Of a DNA stretch of 64,000 nt, positions 35,360-43,732 are shown piece by piece. The stretch lies in contig CAKVDZ010000010.1 of the NCBI GenBank assembly GCA_934728585.1, forward strand, positions 1 through 64,000, in the 5' to 3' direction. A program made the translations under genes and the position numbers. This stretch comes from an uncultured Candidatus Melainabacteria bacterium (GTDB lineage Bacteria > Cyanobacteriota > Vampirovibrionia > Gastranaerophilales > Gastranaerophilaceae). Under the pieces are notes generated by a model. It did no database searches. It worked only from the letters and a program-made list of their open reading frames with translations, and was not told the DNA's origin. The first letter of the stretch is position 1, and every line of letters begins with the position of its first letter.

Positions 35360-35725
35360 TTATACGAAATTAAACAATATAGATATTAGTAATATAGCTA
35401 CTATAAAAATTACAATTATAGGTAGTATTTTTTTATAAAAATAATCTGTAATTGTTTCTCCCTTTTTTGGAAGACCTATTTCTAAAAACATATAAAATAT
35501 AAGTAGCACAAAAACTAAAATTATCGCTCCCCAAGAAGTACTATTAACAAATTTCTCTATAAAATCCTCAAGAAATAATTCAATTTTATCTAAGAATATC
35601 GCACCAAGAGCAATTAAACCAACTATTATTAATCCCCATAATTTATTAGTTTTTAATAAAACTATTATACCTATAATTATTATAATTATTCCAAAAATCA
35701 AATCAAAAGTTGTTTTAAAATCCAT
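35360..35725 (-). CDS. Small membrane protein, first of a tandem paralog set
   Basis: 121 residues with four predicted helices; acidic segment FLEDFIEKFVNSTSW between helices 2 and 3, as in its neighbours. The ATG overlaps the recF stop (TAATG), so it is translated by coupling. Function unknown; possible envelope or accessory protein. Confidence 0.68.
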   Translation of the reverse strand: MDFKTTFDLIFGIIIIIIGIIVLLKTNKLWGLIIVGLIALGAIFLDKIELFLEDFIEKFVNSTSWGAIILVFVLLIFYMFLEIGLPKKGETITDYFYKKILPIIVIFIVAILLISILFNFV

Positions 35726-36816
35726 TATTCAATTACCTTTCCATTATTAATTTTAAATATTTTCACATCACGCAAAAATTCCTCGTTGAAAAATAGTGTG
35801 TCAACAGATGTTATTATCGTTTGAGTTTCTTTATCTATTGAATTTAATAAATAATTTTGTCTTAAATCATCTAATTCTGCTAGAACATCATCAAGTAAAA
35901 GTATTGGTGAAGTTCCGGCTTTTTCTTTGATAATATCTATTTCAGCCATTTTAAGCGCTAAAACAATTGTTCTTTGTTGACCTTGTGATGCAAATTTTGT
36001 TGACTCTTTATTATTTATAAAAAAGATTATATCATCTCTGTGAGGACCAATCAAAGACTGAGCGCGACGGCGTTCGTCTTCATAATTTTCTTCTAACGCC
36101 TGTTTATAATTTTCTAAAATTTCTTCAACTGTTTCACCTGTTTCAAACGTAGAAGAATAAACTATTTTAAGCATTTCTTCTTCTGAAATATTTGAATGTT
36201 TTTTTGATGCAATTTTTTCGATTTCAGACAAGAATTTTTTGCGTAAATAGATAATATTTGCGCCTGCAATAGCTAATTGCTCGTTATAAACTTGCAAAAG
36301 AGCGTAATCAAATTTTTCATCTTTTAACAAATTATTTTTTTGCGCACGAATTTTTTCGTATTTAGAAATTCTTTCGTCATACACTGGATAAATTTGTGAA
36401 ATCGCTCTATCAAGCCATTTTCGCCTATCTTCAGGAACGCCTCGAAGCAACAATAAGTCTTCTGTAGAAAATAAAACCGTTTTAACTACCTGTTTAAAAT
36501 CTTTTTGCGTAGATTTAACCTTATTTAATTTGAAAGTTTTTTTCTTTTCGTCTGTGTAAGTAAAATCCATTTCGATTTCAGTATTATTTTTATCTAAAAT
36601 TGCCGAAATTTCCATTTGCTGTTTGTCAAAAAGGATTAAATCTAGGTTATTTGAAGTTCGAACAGATTTCAAGTTTGATAAAAAATAAATGCTTTCTAAA
36701 ATATTAGTTTTACCTTGAGCATTTTTACCAATAATCAGATTTTTAAAATCACAAAAATTGAGTTCCACATTTTTGCAATTTCTATAATTAACTAATTTCA
36801 AACTTTTTAACTTCAT
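35725..36816 (-). CDS. recF: DNA replication and repair protein RecF
   Basis: A 363-residue SMC-like ATPase that loads RecA at gapped DNA. Walker A in IGKNAQGKTNILE near residue 30, DLLLLRGVPEDRRKWLDRAI in the lobe, the ABC signature FASQGQQRTIVLALKMAE near 280, and Walker B PILLLDDVLAELD near 310. It is not next to dnaA-dnaN-gyrB here. The ATG lies 6 nt after a perfect TATAAT with no Shine-Dalgarno, so it is likely leaderless. Confidence 0.95.
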   Translation of the reverse strand: MKLKSLKLVNYRNCKNVELNFCDFKNLIIGKNAQGKTNILESIYFLSNLKSVRTSNNLDLILFDKQQMEISAILDKNNTEIEMDFTYTDEKKKTFKLNKVKSTQKDFKQVVKTVLFSTEDLLLLRGVPEDRRKWLDRAISQIYPVYDERISKYEKIRAQKNNLLKDEKFDYALLQVYNEQLAIAGANIIYLRKKFLSEIEKIASKKHSNISEEEMLKIVYSSTFETGETVEEILENYKQALEENYEDERRRAQSLIGPHRDDIIFFINNKESTKFASQGQQRTIVLALKMAEIDIIKEKAGTSPILLLDDVLAELDDLRQNYLLNSIDKETQTIITSVDTLFFNEEFLRDVKIFKINNGKVIE

Positions 36817-36822
36817 AATTCA

Positions 36823-36828
36823 ATTATA
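36823..36828 (-). promoter_or_regulatory. -10 box of recF, predicted leaderless
   Basis: TATAAT on the minus strand, 6 nt before the recF ATG at 36816. No convincing -35 hexamer at 16-18 bp. Confidence 0.55.
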
Positions 36829-36931
36829 TCTAAAATATTTTCAATCTCATACTTTTAAATGATGATATCTTGTCAGTTTTTATTAAAATAATAATGTAAT
36901 AAGATGTCAAATCACGTATGGACTAGAGGGA

Positions 36932-37753
36932 ATGACAGAGGATTTCAACAATTCTTATAACAACATCAAGAGAGTTTCTGACGAAGAATTAGAAGCGCTT
37001 TGGACGAAGTATTTTGCAAATAAAGCTGACAAAAAAGTCAGAGATACTCTTATTGTGCAATATATTTACCTTACAAGATACGTTGTAAATCGTGTTAAAG
37101 TGTCACTTCCACCTACTTTTTCAGTTGAAGACATCTCAAGCTACGGCGTTGAAGGTTTGATTGACGCAGTAGAAAAATATACGCCAGACAAAGGCGCACG
37201 TTTTGAAACTTATGCTCTTATGAGAATAAGAGGAAACATCATTGATAAAATTCGCTCGCAAGACTTTTTACCAAGAAGCGCAAGAAAGAAAATTAAAGAC
37301 GTAAAACAAGCACAAGAACAATTGCGTCAAAAATTCGGACGTCCTGCAACCTCTGTTGAAGTTGGTGAATTATTAGGAATGGAACCTCAAAGAGTTGACC
37401 AAATTTTAGCAGAAGACACTTCTATCGGCTCTATTTACGACAAAAAAGGTTCATCAGACGATAGCGTAGCTATTATTGACACAATTCAAGATGAAAACAG
37501 ACTTACTCCAGCTGAAGCGATGGAAGAAAAAGACGTTAAGTCTGAACTTGAAAATGCCTTGAAGCGTTTGCCCGAACGTGAACGTATGATTATGGTTCTT
37601 TACTATCACGAAAATATGACACTTAAAGAAATCGGTGAAACGATTGAAGTTTCTGAATCTCGAGTTTGCCAATTGCACGCACAAGCAATTATGAAACTTA
37701 AAAACATCTTGTCAGAAAACCGTGTTGAACGCTTGCAAAAGACTATTGTTTAA
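36932..37753 (+). CDS. FliA/WhiG-type sigma factor
   Basis: A 273-residue sigma-70-family factor. Region 2 spans about 25-105 (SVEDISSYGVEGLIDAVEKY, ARFETYALMRIRGNIIDKIR), region 3 about 110-170 (LPRSARKKIKDVKQAQEQL, the WhiG/FliA style), and region 4 about 205-260 (LPERERMIMVLYYHENMTLK to the ESRVCQLHAQAI helix-turn-helix). In other bacteria this group controls motility or development; no flagellar genes are in view. AGAGGG lies only 1 nt before the ATG, so the initiation signal is unusual. Confidence 0.88.
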   Translation: MTEDFNNSYNNIKRVSDEELEALWTKYFANKADKKVRDTLIVQYIYLTRYVVNRVKVSLPPTFSVEDISSYGVEGLIDAVEKYTPDKGARFETYALMRIRGNIIDKIRSQDFLPRSARKKIKDVKQAQEQLRQKFGRPATSVEVGELLGMEPQRVDQILAEDTSIGSIYDKKGSSDDSVAIIDTIQDENRLTPAEAMEEKDVKSELENALKRLPERERMIMVLYYHENMTLKEIGETIEVSESRVCQLHAQAIMKLKNILSENRVERLQKTIV

Positions 37754-37773
37754 AAAAGTTTAAATATAATAGA

Positions 37774-37803
37774 GGCGCGGTTGATTTCATCAACCGCGCC
37801 TTT
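37774..37803 (+). terminator. Terminator of the sigma-factor gene
   Basis: Perfect 12-bp stem GGCGCGGTTGAT / ATCAACCGCGCC with loop TTC, then TTTCTGTTATATTTTTT. It may also serve the convergent gene. Confidence 0.88.
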
Positions 37804-37815
37804 CTGTTATATTTT

Positions 37816-38199
37816 TTAACCGCATACTTTATGAAAAGCCCATTGAAGCGCTGAAGATATCCACACGCTAAAGCCCATTTCATCAGCACCTTTACCGTTA
37901 TAATTTTCAGCACCGCCTCTGCGTTTCCATTCTCTTTCTGTTATTGCACTGAAAGAATTGTTTTTTTTACCTTTGCATTTTGGTGCATATAACATTGTTG
38001 AATGATCACGCAAATTATCTGAGTCAAAAAGTTTGCCCTCGTTATTACCTAAAGTTGCTGAGTTTAATGAATCCGCATTATTTGAAATGTTATTATTTAA
38101 TGTTGTTTCTACTTTTCCAGTATTTTTTAAATTATTAGCTTTCTTTACATTACCAGCTGTCAAATTTCCAAAATTGTTGTTTAAATTTCCGATACCCAT
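37816..38199 (-). CDS. Asn-rich small protein, unknown
   Basis: Not recognised. 127 residues: the first 70 are Asn/Thr/Ser/Leu-rich and probably disordered (MGIGNLNNNFGNLTAGN), the last 55 are compact with Trp and Gly (ITEREWKRRGGAENYNGKGA, ending in a hydrophobic helix and a Cys). The ATG at 38199 has AAGGAG at 7 nt; the GTG two codons earlier is too close to it. Reads toward the sigma factor's terminator. Confidence 0.6.
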   Translation of the reverse strand: MGIGNLNNNFGNLTAGNVKKANNLKNTGKVETTLNNNISNNADSLNSATLGNNEGKLFDSDNLRDHSTMLYAPKCKGKKNNSFSAITEREWKRRGGAENYNGKGADEMGFSVWISSALQWAFHKVCG

Positions 38200-38415
38200 A
38201 CGCACACTCCTTATAAATTGTTTTGTTTTGTTTTTTCTTATGATTTTTGTATCGGCATTAAAGTTTCAAACTTTAGCCCTCGCTTCGTTCCGTATCATAT
38301 CATATTAAGCATTATAACTGAATTTGAGGTGTTTTAAAATCTATGTTTACACTTGTTTACATTATTAGAAATGTTAAAAACGTTAATGAGATTTTTTTGA
38401 ATAGTTAAATTGGTA

Positions 38416-38446
38416 AAGGCAAAAAGGCTATATGCTTATAGCTTTT
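38416..38446 (-). terminator. Terminator of the phytase-like gene
   Basis: Minus-strand stem AAAAGCTATA-AGCA-TATAGCCTTT (one G-T pair) followed by T. It lies 50 bp beyond the stop codon, with a repeat word cluster between. The rest of the 38200-38492 gap is AT-rich with no ORF. Confidence 0.65.
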
Positions 38447-38492
38447 CAATCATTCAACTCGACTCACGGTTCACTATTTACCGTTCACTAAT
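38447..38492. repeat. Interspersed repeat abutting a stop codon
   Basis: CAATCATTCAACTCGACTCA followed by CGGTTCACTATTTACCGTTCA starts 2 bp beyond the stop codon of the phytase-like gene. CAATCATTCAACT recurs at 41281; the TTCACTATT words recur at 15.4 kb. Confidence 0.6.
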
Positions 38493-39572
38493 CTACTTCT
38501 TCTGCAAAAGTTCGCCTTTTTTAAGTTTGAATTGCATAATAAAACTATTTTTAATATTTTCACTATCAATGCCAAAATCATTATCGTTGATAATATAAAC
38601 ATTACCCTCTTCGTCAGCAGTAATACCCTCTATTTTAATATTTTTAGTAATTTTATCGCTTTCTGTTAATGGTCTTAAAATTGATTTTCTAGTAATTTTA
38701 TTATTACCAAAATCAAAACCGTTTATAAAATGGCTTTCATAAAGTCTTTCTACAGTAAGAAGCTTGTTTTTGTCTTTCAAATAAACAGCACCACTTAAGA
38801 TACTACTTTTGAAAAATCTATATTTGAAAACATCTTCCGCTTGTTCTGTTTTGATATTAAATTTTATAACACTAATATTTTTTTCGCCATTAAGTCCTGC
38901 TTGAGTAAAAACATAAATGTGGTCTTCGCCATCATAAACCATACTTTCAAAACCTAGATTTTTTTGGATATTATTGAATTGTTCTGGCAAGTTGTAAGTA
39001 ATTTTAGGGTTTTTAACTTTTGAGTTAACTGGCGCAAAACGTTTTACAACGTTCAAATTTTTGTCCAATTTTATGATTGATGGATAATATTCTTCACCCA
39101 ACCAGTAATTACCGTCTTTGTCAATAACAAAACTTTCAACATCGGCACCGTTAATATCAAATGGTAATTGTTTACCGTTTTTATCTACAGGAACACTATC
39201 ACGCTCTGCAGAAATTGGCATACCTGAAAGTCCTTTTATTTTCTTTATATCAACAATATTTACTTTATCATTTTCTATTTTGAATTTAATTAAATTTGTT
39301 GTGTAATCCTTACATAAAAATGTTCTATAAAGTTTTCCGTCTTTTTCAAAATCATCAGAATTTGGACCTCTGTCAGTTATTGCATATAAATAACCGTCTT
39401 TATAGAATAAATCTGAAAATCCACCTAGTTTAACATCGCCACAAACGTTTGGAATATTTGTTATGTCTATATTATATTTTTTGACAAAATCTAATTTGTC
39501 TGGACTTAGAACTACAAAATATATAATTAAAACTAATAATATTGATGCAAGAATTGCATTTATCTTTCTCAT
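38493..39572 (-). CDS. Esterase-like activity of phytase family protein
   Basis: A 359-residue exported or anchored protein with an uncleaved-looking N-terminal helix (about 5-24) and a beta-propeller-like body matching the phytase-esterase family: LGGFSDLFYKDGYLYAITDR then GPNSDD near residue 60, GADVESFVIDKDGNYWLGEE near 145. The exact substrate is unknown, probably a phosphate or carboxyl ester. AGAGGAAG precedes the ATG. It is divergent from the secreted 175-aa gene. Confidence 0.8.
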   Translation of the reverse strand: MRKINAILASILLVLIIYFVVLSPDKLDFVKKYNIDITNIPNVCGDVKLGGFSDLFYKDGYLYAITDRGPNSDDFEKDGKLYRTFLCKDYTTNLIKFKIENDKVNIVDIKKIKGLSGMPISAERDSVPVDKNGKQLPFDINGADVESFVIDKDGNYWLGEEYYPSIIKLDKNLNVVKRFAPVNSKVKNPKITYNLPEQFNNIQKNLGFESMVYDGEDHIYVFTQAGLNGEKNISVIKFNIKTEQAEDVFKYRFFKSSILSGAVYLKDKNKLLTVERLYESHFINGFDFGNNKITRKSILRPLTESDKITKNIKIEGITADEEGNVYIINDNDFGIDSENIKNSFIMQFKLKKGELLQKK

Positions 39573-39611
39573 TGTGTCTTCCTCTTTTTTGATGAATTAT
39601 AACACAAAACC

Positions 39612-39640
39612 TTGACTTTAAGCAAAAAAGTATTAATAAT
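39612..39640 (+). promoter_or_regulatory. Promoter of the 175-aa secreted protein
   Basis: TTGACT (39612-39617), 17-bp spacer, AATAAT (39635-39640). The ATG at 39649 follows after 8 nt without a Shine-Dalgarno, so a very short or absent leader is predicted. Confidence 0.65.
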
Positions 39641-39648
39641 TTAATGTT

Positions 39649-40176
39649 ATGAAAAAATATCTACTAATCGCAACAATACTATTTTTTGGCTTAACTGCAC
39701 ATGCACAACTTTTGCAAGGCGGAGTAACTTATGACGTGAATTCTGCACGTGAAGAATTAATGGACGGAATAACCTATACTATTGATTCTCAATACGTTAA
39801 CGGTTTTTATTACGATGCAGAACACGACCAAAATGTCGGATATATTCTTCAAGGTTTAACCGAACTAAAAGACCGCACCCTTGCTTATTTTTCAGATAAT
39901 ACTTACGCTGTAGCCAAAAATGCTGACCCGTATCACGTTTATTACTACGACGCAAACGGCACTTTGATGTACGTAGAAAAAAAAGACGGACTTAATTATC
40001 CATATAAAACTTACAAATACAACACTGCAAAAAAACTTGTAAATATGAGTATGCGTGTTTCAAAAGCAGAAACTTTCATCTACTCAAAAGACGGAAAACT
40101 TCTTGCTCATTGGCTTAAAGACAAAGCCTATGATGCAGACGGAAATGTTATTATGAAAAGAAAATATGTTGAATAG
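39649..40176 (+). CDS. Secreted protein with YD-like repeats, unknown
   Basis: 175 residues with a clear signal peptide (MKKYLLIATILFFGLTAHAQ, cleavage after AHA). The mature part is strand-rich with Tyr-Asp/Asn-Gly turns (YYYDANGTLMYVEKKDG, IYSKDGKLLAHW, AYDADGNVIMKRKY), like short YD or RHS-type repeats. It probably sits in the periplasm or on the surface; no enzymatic motif is seen. Confidence 0.72.
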   Translation: MKKYLLIATILFFGLTAHAQLLQGGVTYDVNSAREELMDGITYTIDSQYVNGFYYDAEHDQNVGYILQGLTELKDRTLAYFSDNTYAVAKNADPYHVYYYDANGTLMYVEKKDGLNYPYKTYKYNTAKKLVNMSMRVSKAETFIYSKDGKLLAHWLKDKAYDADGNVIMKRKYVE

Positions 40177-40219
40177 ATTTACTATTTTTCGCACAGTTTT
40201 ATTTAAACGTTAATTTTGG

Positions 40220-40516
40220 ATTATTATTTCACACAGCGCCCTACGCAAAATCCGCTTCTTGCCCGCTCGCGTTTAACGGGAACTCCGCCTTCTCCGCCGA
40301 CTCATCGTCGCCGTGCGAGAGGCTACGCCCTCAGCTCGCTCGCGCTTCTTGGATTATTCGGGTACGCATAGCCTTTGCATCTTCGCTTTTAATTTTCGTT
40401 ACACTCAAATTAGCGCTCAAACAAGGCTATTTGCTCAGACGAGTTTCGTTCACTTTGTTCACTTCACTCCCTCTCACAAAACAATTATTAATTGTTTTGC
40501 TCGGCAGAGTCGAAAA
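40220..40516. repeat. Mosaic repeat island (copy 2), GC-rich
   Basis: About 300 bp clearly richer in GC than the chromosome. It holds CACACAGCGCCCTACGCAAAA (40230 on) shared with 15.4 and 44.4 kb, CTCAGCTCGCTCGCGCTTCT (about 40330) shared with the 94-bp tandem repeat, GGATTATTCGGG, and a 23-bp near-perfect palindrome centred at about 40489 (CAAAACAATTA/TAATTGTTTTG). Frames open through it, but they only translate repeat words. Confidence 0.75.
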
Positions 40517-40519
40517 TCC

Positions 40520-40546
40520 AATAAAAAGCCTCCCGAATGGGAGGTT
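40520..40546 (-). terminator. Minus-strand terminator
   Basis: On the minus strand CCTCCC-ATTC-GGGAGG is followed by CTTTTTATTG. The only minus-strand gene that could feed it is the 55-aa ORF at 40799-40966. Confidence 0.7.
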
Positions 40547-40746
40547 AAATTTTGAATAAATAATTGAGAGAGAGAGTATTAATAAATTAAATAAATTTTC
40601 CTTACCTTTTCCTAAAACCTTCATTCACATTGGAATGATTTATTGTTTAAAATTTTGTTTACTATATCCTTTCTTTGATTGTAGATTGTAGTTGTTAATA
40701 ATTATAGTCGTTGACTTGAATTATTGCTCCACTTACGCGATGCCTT

Positions 40747-40792
40747 CCTCTCACAAAACAATTATCAATTGTCTTGTTCGGCAGAGTGCAAA
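40747..40792. repeat. Second copy of the palindrome-bearing repeat
   Basis: CCTCTCACAAAACAATTATC, then AATTGTCTTGTTCGGCAGAG, matches 40470-40512 over about 42 bp with few differences. This copy's palindrome is slightly degraded. It directly follows (minus strand) the stop of the 55-aa ORF. Confidence 0.7.
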
Positions 40793-40798
40793 ATTCAA

Positions 40799-40966
40799 TT
40801 ATGCGATAAAATTAGAACCGTGGAAAGAAGCACCGTGGAAGAATGATTCTTTCATAATTCCTCTTAATGATTTTGCTCTTCTATCTTTTTTTGGTTCTGC
40901 GTTGATTGCTAATGTTGAAGCTTTGTATGCGTCTGCTGCTACTTGTGAAAATAACATATGTGCCAT
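40799..40966 (-). CDS. Small protein, 55 aa, unknown
   Basis: Not recognised. Codon choice (GCA, GAA, AGA, TCA) matches host genes, while the overlapping plus-strand frame is a repeat translation. The protein begins MAHMLFSQVAADAYKASTLA, has a basic middle (PKKDRRAKSLRG), and ends with two similar FFHGAS/FHGSNF turns. AGGAG lies about 12 nt before the ATG, or nearer to none of the alternatives. A minus-strand terminator lies downstream at 40520-40546. Region 40967-41337 beyond its start holds repeats and promoters only. Confidence 0.5.
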   Translation of the reverse strand: MAHMLFSQVAADAYKASTLAINAEPKKDRRAKSLRGIMKESFFHGASFHGSNFIA

Positions 40967-41131
40967 CTGCTTTAAAAACTCCTCTTAGCTCTCGTACTTA
41001 TATAAAGAATAATTTTCTAAAAAAATTGCTTTTTTTATTCTTTATTACTTAATAATTCTTAACACAAAGACTCATTGGTACGTCATTACTGGCGTTCCAA
41101 AATGTGTTAAGATATTCGTGAGATATTTTTT

Positions 41132-41197
41132 ATGTCACCCTGAACATATTCAGGGACTTTCATTGATGAGATTCCGAAACAAGTTCGGAATGACATA
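41132..41197. repeat. Short imperfect-palindrome element (TGTCA...TGACA ends)
   Basis: TGTCACCCTGAAC at the left end mirrors GTTCGGAATGACA at the right end. A longer relative occupies 45053-45180. No ORF. Probably a non-autonomous interspersed element. Confidence 0.65.
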
Positions 41198-41302
41198 TTT
41201 TTTCTATACTACATTAAAGTATTTTTTCAAAAATTTATTGCCTATTCAGGTATAATGAGGAATAGAACCATTTGCTCATTCAATCATTCAACTTAATTTC
41301 AG

Positions 41303-41331
41303 TTCACAACTTGCAGATTTTATTATATAAT
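41303..41331 (+). promoter_or_regulatory. Promoter of sdaAB, predicted leaderless; -35 within a repeat
   Basis: TTCACA (41303-41308), 17-bp spacer, TATAAT (41326-41331), then 6 nt to the ATG at 41338, with no Shine-Dalgarno. The -35 box lies in a repeat stretch (CAATCATTCAACTT at 41281, then CAGTTCACAACTTG) shared with 38.45 kb. Confidence 0.75.
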
Positions 41332-41337
41332 ACACTT

Positions 41338-42009
41338 ATGAAACAGAGTTCTTTATTTGACGCAATTGCTCCTATAATGATTGGACCCTCAAGCTCTCAC
41401 ACTGCTGGAGCCGTTAGGTTGGGGTTGTTAGCAAAAAATATTTTTGCTGATGAGGTTAAAAAAATAACTTTCAGATTATATAATTCTTATGCGCAAACAG
41501 GTTTTGGGCATGGTACTGATAAAGGCTTGCTTGCTGGCGTTTTAGGATTGGCAGTTGATGACAAGCGCATTAAAAATATTTTTAATTTGCCAGAAGCACA
41601 AAATATTGAATATAAGTTTGAATATTTAGAGGATTTTAACCGCCATCCAAATGCTGTTGATTTTATTTTTGAAAATGATAATCAAAATATGGTTATTTGT
41701 GGTGATTCAGTTGGCGCTGGTAATGTTAGAATTACTAAAATTAATGATTTTTCAGTAAATCTAGCTGGCGATTACAATTCTTTGATTATGAGCTACAAGG
41801 ACGTTACTGGTATGATTTCTAAGGTTACAGAAATTATTCAGGACGAAAATATAAATATTGCATCGCTTATTTGCGAACGTAGTGCAAAGGGTGAAGACGC
41901 GTCAATGTGTATCTGTGTTGACGGTGATTTGAATAATTCTATAATCGAAAAAATTATGCAAATTCCTGATATTTATTTTGTAAGAAATATTTCTAAATTG
42001 GAAAATTAA
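41338..42009 (+). CDS. sdaAB: L-serine dehydratase, beta subunit (Fe-S type)
   Basis: A 223-residue subunit of the oxygen-sensitive serine dehydratase that deaminates serine to pyruvate. MIGPSSSHTAGAVRLG near the N-terminus is the family signature; an ACT domain (about 145-220, DVTGMISKVTEIIQDENINI) probably senses serine. The frame also opens 22 codons earlier (41272), but those codons translate a repeat, and promoter position makes 41338 the start. The alpha subunit follows after 2 nt. Confidence 0.92.
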   Translation: MKQSSLFDAIAPIMIGPSSSHTAGAVRLGLLAKNIFADEVKKITFRLYNSYAQTGFGHGTDKGLLAGVLGLAVDDKRIKNIFNLPEAQNIEYKFEYLEDFNRHPNAVDFIFENDNQNMVICGDSVGAGNVRITKINDFSVNLAGDYNSLIMSYKDVTGMISKVTEIIQDENINIASLICERSAKGEDASMCICVDGDLNNSIIEKIMQIPDIYFVRNISKLEN

Positions 42010-42011
42010 TT

Positions 42012-42905
42012 ATGACAAAAGATATAAAAACATTTGAAGATTTGGCTTTGAGTTGTGAACAACAACATAAAAAGATATATGAAATTTTTCAAGAACGTGA
42101 AGCTAAACTTCAAGAAATAAACGTAATTGAAGTTAGAAACAAGGTTAAAAAATCACTTGACGCTATGCGTGATGCGATTAGGACAGGTCTTAACTCTCGT
42201 GAAAAGTCAATCAGCAAACAATGTGGTGACGACTGTTTTACTTTAGAAAAAAGATATTTAGAAAAACCAGCAATTTTCGGTAGTGCATTTGAAAAGATTA
42301 CAACATACGCGCTTGCAACTATTGAAGAAAATTTGCGTATGGGTAAAATTGTTGCTTGCCCTACTGCTGGCTCTTGTGGAATTGTTCCATCAGTTTTGAT
42401 TGGAATAAGCGAAGAATATAACTTTGACGAAAATACTCAAATTGACGCTTTAATTACAGCTGGCGCAATTGCAACAATTGTTTCATACAAAGTTGCTTTA
42501 GCTGGTGCTGTTGCTGGCTGTCAGGCAGAATGTGGTGTTGCGTCAGCTATGAGTGCTGGTGCTTTGACTCAAATGTTTGGTGGTACAGTTGAGCAAATTT
42601 TGAATGCTGTTGCGCTATGTTTGAAAAATATTATGGGTTTAACTTGTGATCCTGTGGCTGGATTGGTTGAAATTCCATGTGTGAAAAGAAATCCATTTTT
42701 AGCAGTGAATGCAGTTACTGCGTATGAGTTAGCGATTTCTGGCATAAAAAGTAAAATTCCAGTTGATGAAGTGGTTGATGCTATGATGCAGACAGGCGAA
42801 TTAATGTCACCAATGCTAAAAGAGTGTTCACAAGCTGGTTTAGCTAAAACAAAAACTGCTATAAAGATTGAAAAAGATTTGAAAAATTTAAACAAGGAGA
42901 AATAA
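42012..42905 (+). CDS. sdaAA: L-serine dehydratase, alpha subunit (Fe-S type)
   Basis: A 297-residue catalytic subunit carrying the [4Fe-4S] cluster. CPTAGSCGIVPSVLIG (about 115), CQAECGVASAMSAGAL and CDPVAGLVEIPC (about 215) contain the cluster cysteines. With sdaAB it feeds serine into pyruvate fermentation. Its stop overlaps the next start (TAATG), so the downstream membrane protein is coupled. Confidence 0.93.
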   Translation: MTKDIKTFEDLALSCEQQHKKIYEIFQEREAKLQEINVIEVRNKVKKSLDAMRDAIRTGLNSREKSISKQCGDDCFTLEKRYLEKPAIFGSAFEKITTYALATIEENLRMGKIVACPTAGSCGIVPSVLIGISEEYNFDENTQIDALITAGAIATIVSYKVALAGAVAGCQAECGVASAMSAGALTQMFGGTVEQILNAVALCLKNIMGLTCDPVAGLVEIPCVKRNPFLAVNAVTAYELAISGIKSKIPVDEVVDAMMQTGELMSPMLKECSQAGLAKTKTAIKIEKDLKNLNKEK

Positions 42906-43729
42906 TGAAATTAGAAATTAAAAAAGCGTTTAAAGATGTTGTAAATTTAAAATATTTTGTACCATATTTGTTTATTTTTGCTGTAATTTCAGCAATTAGT
43001 GCAATATTTTCTAATACTAATGAAATGCAGAACAATGTTAACATCGGAAATGTTTTTAGTATTCTTACTTATATTTCTTTAGGTTATTTGTTTATTATGA
43101 CAAATAATGTTTTAAACAATAAAGAAGAAAATTTAGAGGAAACTTTTTTGGCTTCTTTGTGGAATTCAACTAAAAAAGGGTTCAAAGGGTTTATCGCAAT
43201 TGCTTTAAACACAATTCTTTTTGTTTTAATAATATTATTATTTGTAATGGTTGTAATTTTTACCTTGTATAAATTGGGTATTATTGGTGCTTTGAGTGAA
43301 AAAATTATACATCAATATATGTGGTTAATGGCATTTATTATCGCTCCTTTAGTTCCAACAATGTTATTTACACTAAAACTTCTTCCAGTTGTATATAGTG
43401 AAAAATTTTCGATTAAAGATACTTTCCACTGGATAAAAATTTGTAAAAACTTCTTTAGTAAAGAAAATATAAAAGAAACGCTTGCCATAATTGGTTTGTA
43501 TGTTTTAGTTTTAATGATTTTAGGGCTTTGCTTGTTTGCTTTGACATTTTTAATTAATTTGGTTGTTGTACTTGTATCAAAATACTTGTTACAAGACCAT
43601 TATGTAGCATTAGCATTTATGATAAATATGTCAGCAGTAATTTTACCGTTTATATTTGCCTTGTTGCATTATACAATTTCAGGCGTGATGTTTACATTGT
43701 TTGCTAACGTTTATAAGAAAGGAATATAA
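42905..43729 (+). CDS. Polytopic membrane protein, DUF4013-like
   Basis: 274 residues with about six hydrophobic helices arranged in two similar halves, charged at the cytoplasmic ends (KLEIKKAFKDVVN start, ANVYKKGI end). It broadly resembles DUF4013-type proteins. Function unknown. Coupled to sdaAA and followed by a small one-helix protein, so it could be a transport or envelope component expressed with serine catabolism. Confidence 0.68.
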   Translation: MKLEIKKAFKDVVNLKYFVPYLFIFAVISAISAIFSNTNEMQNNVNIGNVFSILTYISLGYLFIMTNNVLNNKEENLEETFLASLWNSTKKGFKGFIAIALNTILFVLIILLFVMVVIFTLYKLGIIGALSEKIIHQYMWLMAFIIAPLVPTMLFTLKLLPVVYSEKFSIKDTFHWIKICKNFFSKENIKETLAIIGLYVLVLMILGLCLFALTFLINLVVVLVSKYLLQDHYVALAFMINMSAVILPFIFALLHYTISGVMFTLFANVYKKGI

Positions 43730-43732
43730 AAT

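Noticed and set aside
40313..40988. Plus-strand frames at 40313-40555 and 40692-40988
   Set aside because: They translate repeat words (SHKTIINC, VRQS) twice, have no SD and host-unlike codons; the second overlaps a better minus-strand ORF.
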